The position numbers and the translations under genes were made by a program. Shown here in pieces: positions 23,149-24,393 of a stretch of 24,393 nt of DNA; position 1 is the stretch's first letter; every line of letters starts with the position of its first letter. The notes under the pieces were generated by a model. The model had not been told where the DNA came from and did not search any database. It saw nothing but the letters and a program-made list of their open reading frames with translations. Origin of the DNA: Candidatus Wirthbacteria bacterium CG2_30_54_11 (lineage in GTDB: Bacteria; Patescibacteriota; CG2-30-54-11); assembly GCA_001873755.1 (NCBI GenBank), contig MNZT01000016.1:1-24393 (forward strand). Direction: 5' to 3'.

Positions 23149-23586
23149 TCAGGCAATTACTTCCGCTTTCCCACCTGCTTTTTGTATCTTTTCCATGGCG
23201 GTTGCAGAAAAGTGATCGGCTTGTACCGTGAGGGCGTGGGTCAATTCTCCATTCCCGAGGATCTTGATCAGCTTCTTTGCACTGCGGATATATCCCTTCT
23301 GAAGCAGAGCTTCCCGGTTCACGGTTTCGCCAGCGGGGAAACTCTCCAGCTTCCCTACATTGACCAGTTGATAGTCTACTTTGTTGATGTTGGCAAATCC
23401 ACGGAGTTTGGGGAGTCTTTTGGCCAAGCGGGTCTGACCACCTTCGAACCCATAGTACGATTTTCGGCCGGAACGGGAATTCTGTCCCTTGTTGCCCCTG
23501 CCGGAGCGATTGCCCTTGCCGGAAGCATTTCCTCTTCCAGCTATCTTCTTATGTTTGCCTGCGACCTTTGGAAGTGAATTAAGCAT
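23149..23586 (-). CDS. rplO: 50S ribosomal protein L15 (uL15)
   Basis: 145 residues. N-terminal Gly/Arg/Lys-rich extension (KKIAGRGNASGKGNRSGRGN) that threads into 23S rRNA, then YYGFEGGQTRLAKRLPKLRG, and the C-terminal domain with LIKILGNGELTHALTVQADHFSATAMEKI. The ATG lies inside the last codons of rpmD (8-base overlap), so the two are coupled. secY follows after 44 bases. Confidence 0.97.
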   Translation of the reverse strand: MLNSLPKVAGKHKKIAGRGNASGKGNRSGRGNKGQNSRSGRKSYYGFEGGQTRLAKRLPKLRGFANINKVDYQLVNVGKLESFPAGETVNREALLQKGYIRSAKKLIKILGNGELTHALTVQADHFSATAMEKIQKAGGKAEVIA

Positions 23587-23782
23587 TGCTCTTGATTTCC
23601 TCTATCTGAATTAGATGAACGATGCTGTCCGTCATCCCGCGCACAGTCGCACAGTCAGGTTTGATGACGCTCTGATTGACTTTTCGCAAACCAAGGGCAT
23701 GAACGGTTTTCAGCTGTTCTTTTTTCTTTCCTGCCAGCCCGCGAGTCAAGGTGATCTTCAGCTGCTTTATGGATTTCGTCAT
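23579..23782 (-). CDS. rpmD: 50S ribosomal protein L30 (uL30)
   Basis: 67 residues from the ATG at 23780-23782; a GTG at 23789-23791 would add three. LKITLTRGLAGKKKEQLKTV, HALGLRKVNQSVIKPD and VRGMTDSIVHLIQIEE are the L30 pattern, and the position between rpsE and rplO is the standard one, so the call is safe. The gene is intact. Its presence matters for taxonomy: CPR genomes are reported to lack L30. Neither start has a clear ribosome site; coupling to rpsE, whose stop lies just upstream, is likely. Confidence 0.95.
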   Translation of the reverse strand: MTKSIKQLKITLTRGLAGKKKEQLKTVHALGLRKVNQSVIKPDCATVRGMTDSIVHLIQIEEIKSNA

Positions 23783-23794
23783 GGGGTTCACAAT

Positions 23795-24310
23795 TTAAGT
23801 AGTTGACTTCGCTTTTCTCTTGTTGTAGGTCTGGAACTGACGGCTTAGCTCTTCGAGAGCATAGTAAGTTGCTTTGGCATTATTGATGGGATTGGTGCTG
23901 CCAAGCTGTTTGGTGAGGATATCCTTTACTCCCAGCAGCTCGAGTACCAGGCGCGTGGCCCCGCCGGCGATGACTCCGGTACCTTCGGCTGCAGGCTTCA
24001 TAAAGACTTTGGCGGATTTGAATTTGTAGGTGATCTCAAAAGGAATTGTGGATTTCGGGATCTCCATCACCGTGAGGTTCTTTTTGGCCTGATCAACTCC
24101 CTTGCGTACCGCTTCTTTCACTTCGTTCGCTTTTCCCAGACCGATGCCTACTTTTCCCTGTTTGTTCCCTATCCCGACCAGCGCCGTAAAGCTCATGCGG
24201 CGGCCGCCTTTGACGACCTTGGAAACACGATTGATCTGGATCACGCGTTCTTCGAAATCCTTGGGTTTCGCTTTCTGACCATGAAATGACGTTACTGTGT
24301 GTTGCTCCAT
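23795..24310 (-). CDS. rpsE: 30S ribosomal protein S5 (uS5)
   Basis: 171 residues, complete. Double-stranded RNA-binding N-domain (VIQINRVSKVVKGGRRMSFT, ALVGIGNKQGKVGIGLGKAN) and the C-terminal domain with AGGATRLVLELLGVKDILTK and GSTNPINNAKATYYALEEL. It sits at the mRNA entry site and affects decoding accuracy. An AGAGGG site lies directly before the ATG. rplR ends 12 bases upstream. Confidence 0.97.
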   Translation of the reverse strand: MEQHTVTSFHGQKAKPKDFEERVIQINRVSKVVKGGRRMSFTALVGIGNKQGKVGIGLGKANEVKEAVRKGVDQAKKNLTVMEIPKSTIPFEITYKFKSAKVFMKPAAEGTGVIAGGATRLVLELLGVKDILTKQLGSTNPINNAKATYYALEELSRQFQTYNKRKAKSTT

Positions 24311-24322
24311 ACCCTCTTGACC

Positions 24323-24393
24323 TTAAAAAATCAAACCACCGGCTCGTGCACCATCGGCGAGCGCCTGGACTAAACCGTGATAACGATATCCTG
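24323..24393 (-). CDS. rplR: 50S ribosomal protein L18 (uL18), C-terminal end only
   Basis: The last 22 codons before a TAA at 24323-24325 read GYRYHGLVQALADGARAGGL then IF. This matches the conserved L18 C-terminus (GYRYHGRVKALADAAREGGLKF type), and rplR is the expected neighbour before rpsE in the spc operon. The rest of the gene lies beyond the window. Confidence 0.93.
   Translation of the reverse strand, partial: GYRYHGLVQALADGARAGGLIF

Noticed and set aside
1..24393. CRISPR array, insertion sequence, phage genes or UGA recoding
   Set aside because: No regularly spaced repeats, transposase or phage proteins seen. TGA ends several genes (for example at 871-873, 1367-1369 and 8484-8486), so UGA is a stop.

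Overview
The window is one dense stretch of a bacterial chromosome using the standard code: TGA ends several genes. Almost every gene lies on the minus strand. The right half is the distal spc and alpha ribosomal operons. The left half is a tightly overlapped run of envelope, peptidoglycan and protein-quality-control genes. The zinc-type S4, L36, DnaX, RecR and adenylate kinase, the short gene spacing, the O-antigen-ligase-like protein and the style of InfA and Adk resemble Patescibacteria (CPR) or a neighbouring lineage such as Chloroflexota. A complete rpmD (uL30) argues against a typical CPR genome, because CPR genomes are generally reported to lack it. I leave the phylum open.

Read in the direction of minus-strand transcription (right to left): (A) 24393-14923 carries rplR(partial)-rpsE-rpmD-rplO-secY-adk-map, an internal promoter, infA-rpmJ-rpsM-rpsK-rpsD-rpoA-rplQ-rplM-rpsI, an AI-2E-family membrane protein and tRNA-Glu(CTC), and ends at a terminator. 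(B) 14172-14821 holds no protein gene. It has a near-consensus promoter and a strong terminator, both on the PLUS strand, bounding about 610 nt of hairpin-rich sequence. Seven G.U wobbles in two long helices hold only in the plus-strand RNA. I read it as a large structured non-coding RNA of unknown family, the most novel item here. (C) 14114-11464 is dnaX-ybaB-recR. (D) 11451-9929 is a promoter, a 32-residue bS22/mS38-like ribosomal protein gene, a hairpin, an RluB/RsuA-type pseudouridine synthase and a ThpR-like 2H phosphoesterase. (E) 9921-1 has a promoter and ten genes that overlap or nearly touch: anchored cyclophilin, a free-standing Hsp70 substrate-binding domain, an alpha/beta hydrolase, a Nudix hydrolase, murC, two tandem short FtsH-like proteases, a lipoprotein built from three repeats, a small anchored protein and an O-antigen-ligase-like protein cut by the window edge.

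Region E may form an envelope-proteostasis module tied to wall synthesis. It combines a surface prolyl isomerase, a chaperone-like SBD, two membrane proteases that have lost the usual extracytoplasmic domain (one with an altered pore loop) and a periodic lipoprotein. Linking these genes into one function is inference from gene order and translational overlap. Genes missed by simple ATG-based or length-limited ORF calling were recovered by direct reading: the bS22-like gene (GTG start), rpmJ, the rplR 3' end and the partial O-antigen-ligase-like gene (GTG start).
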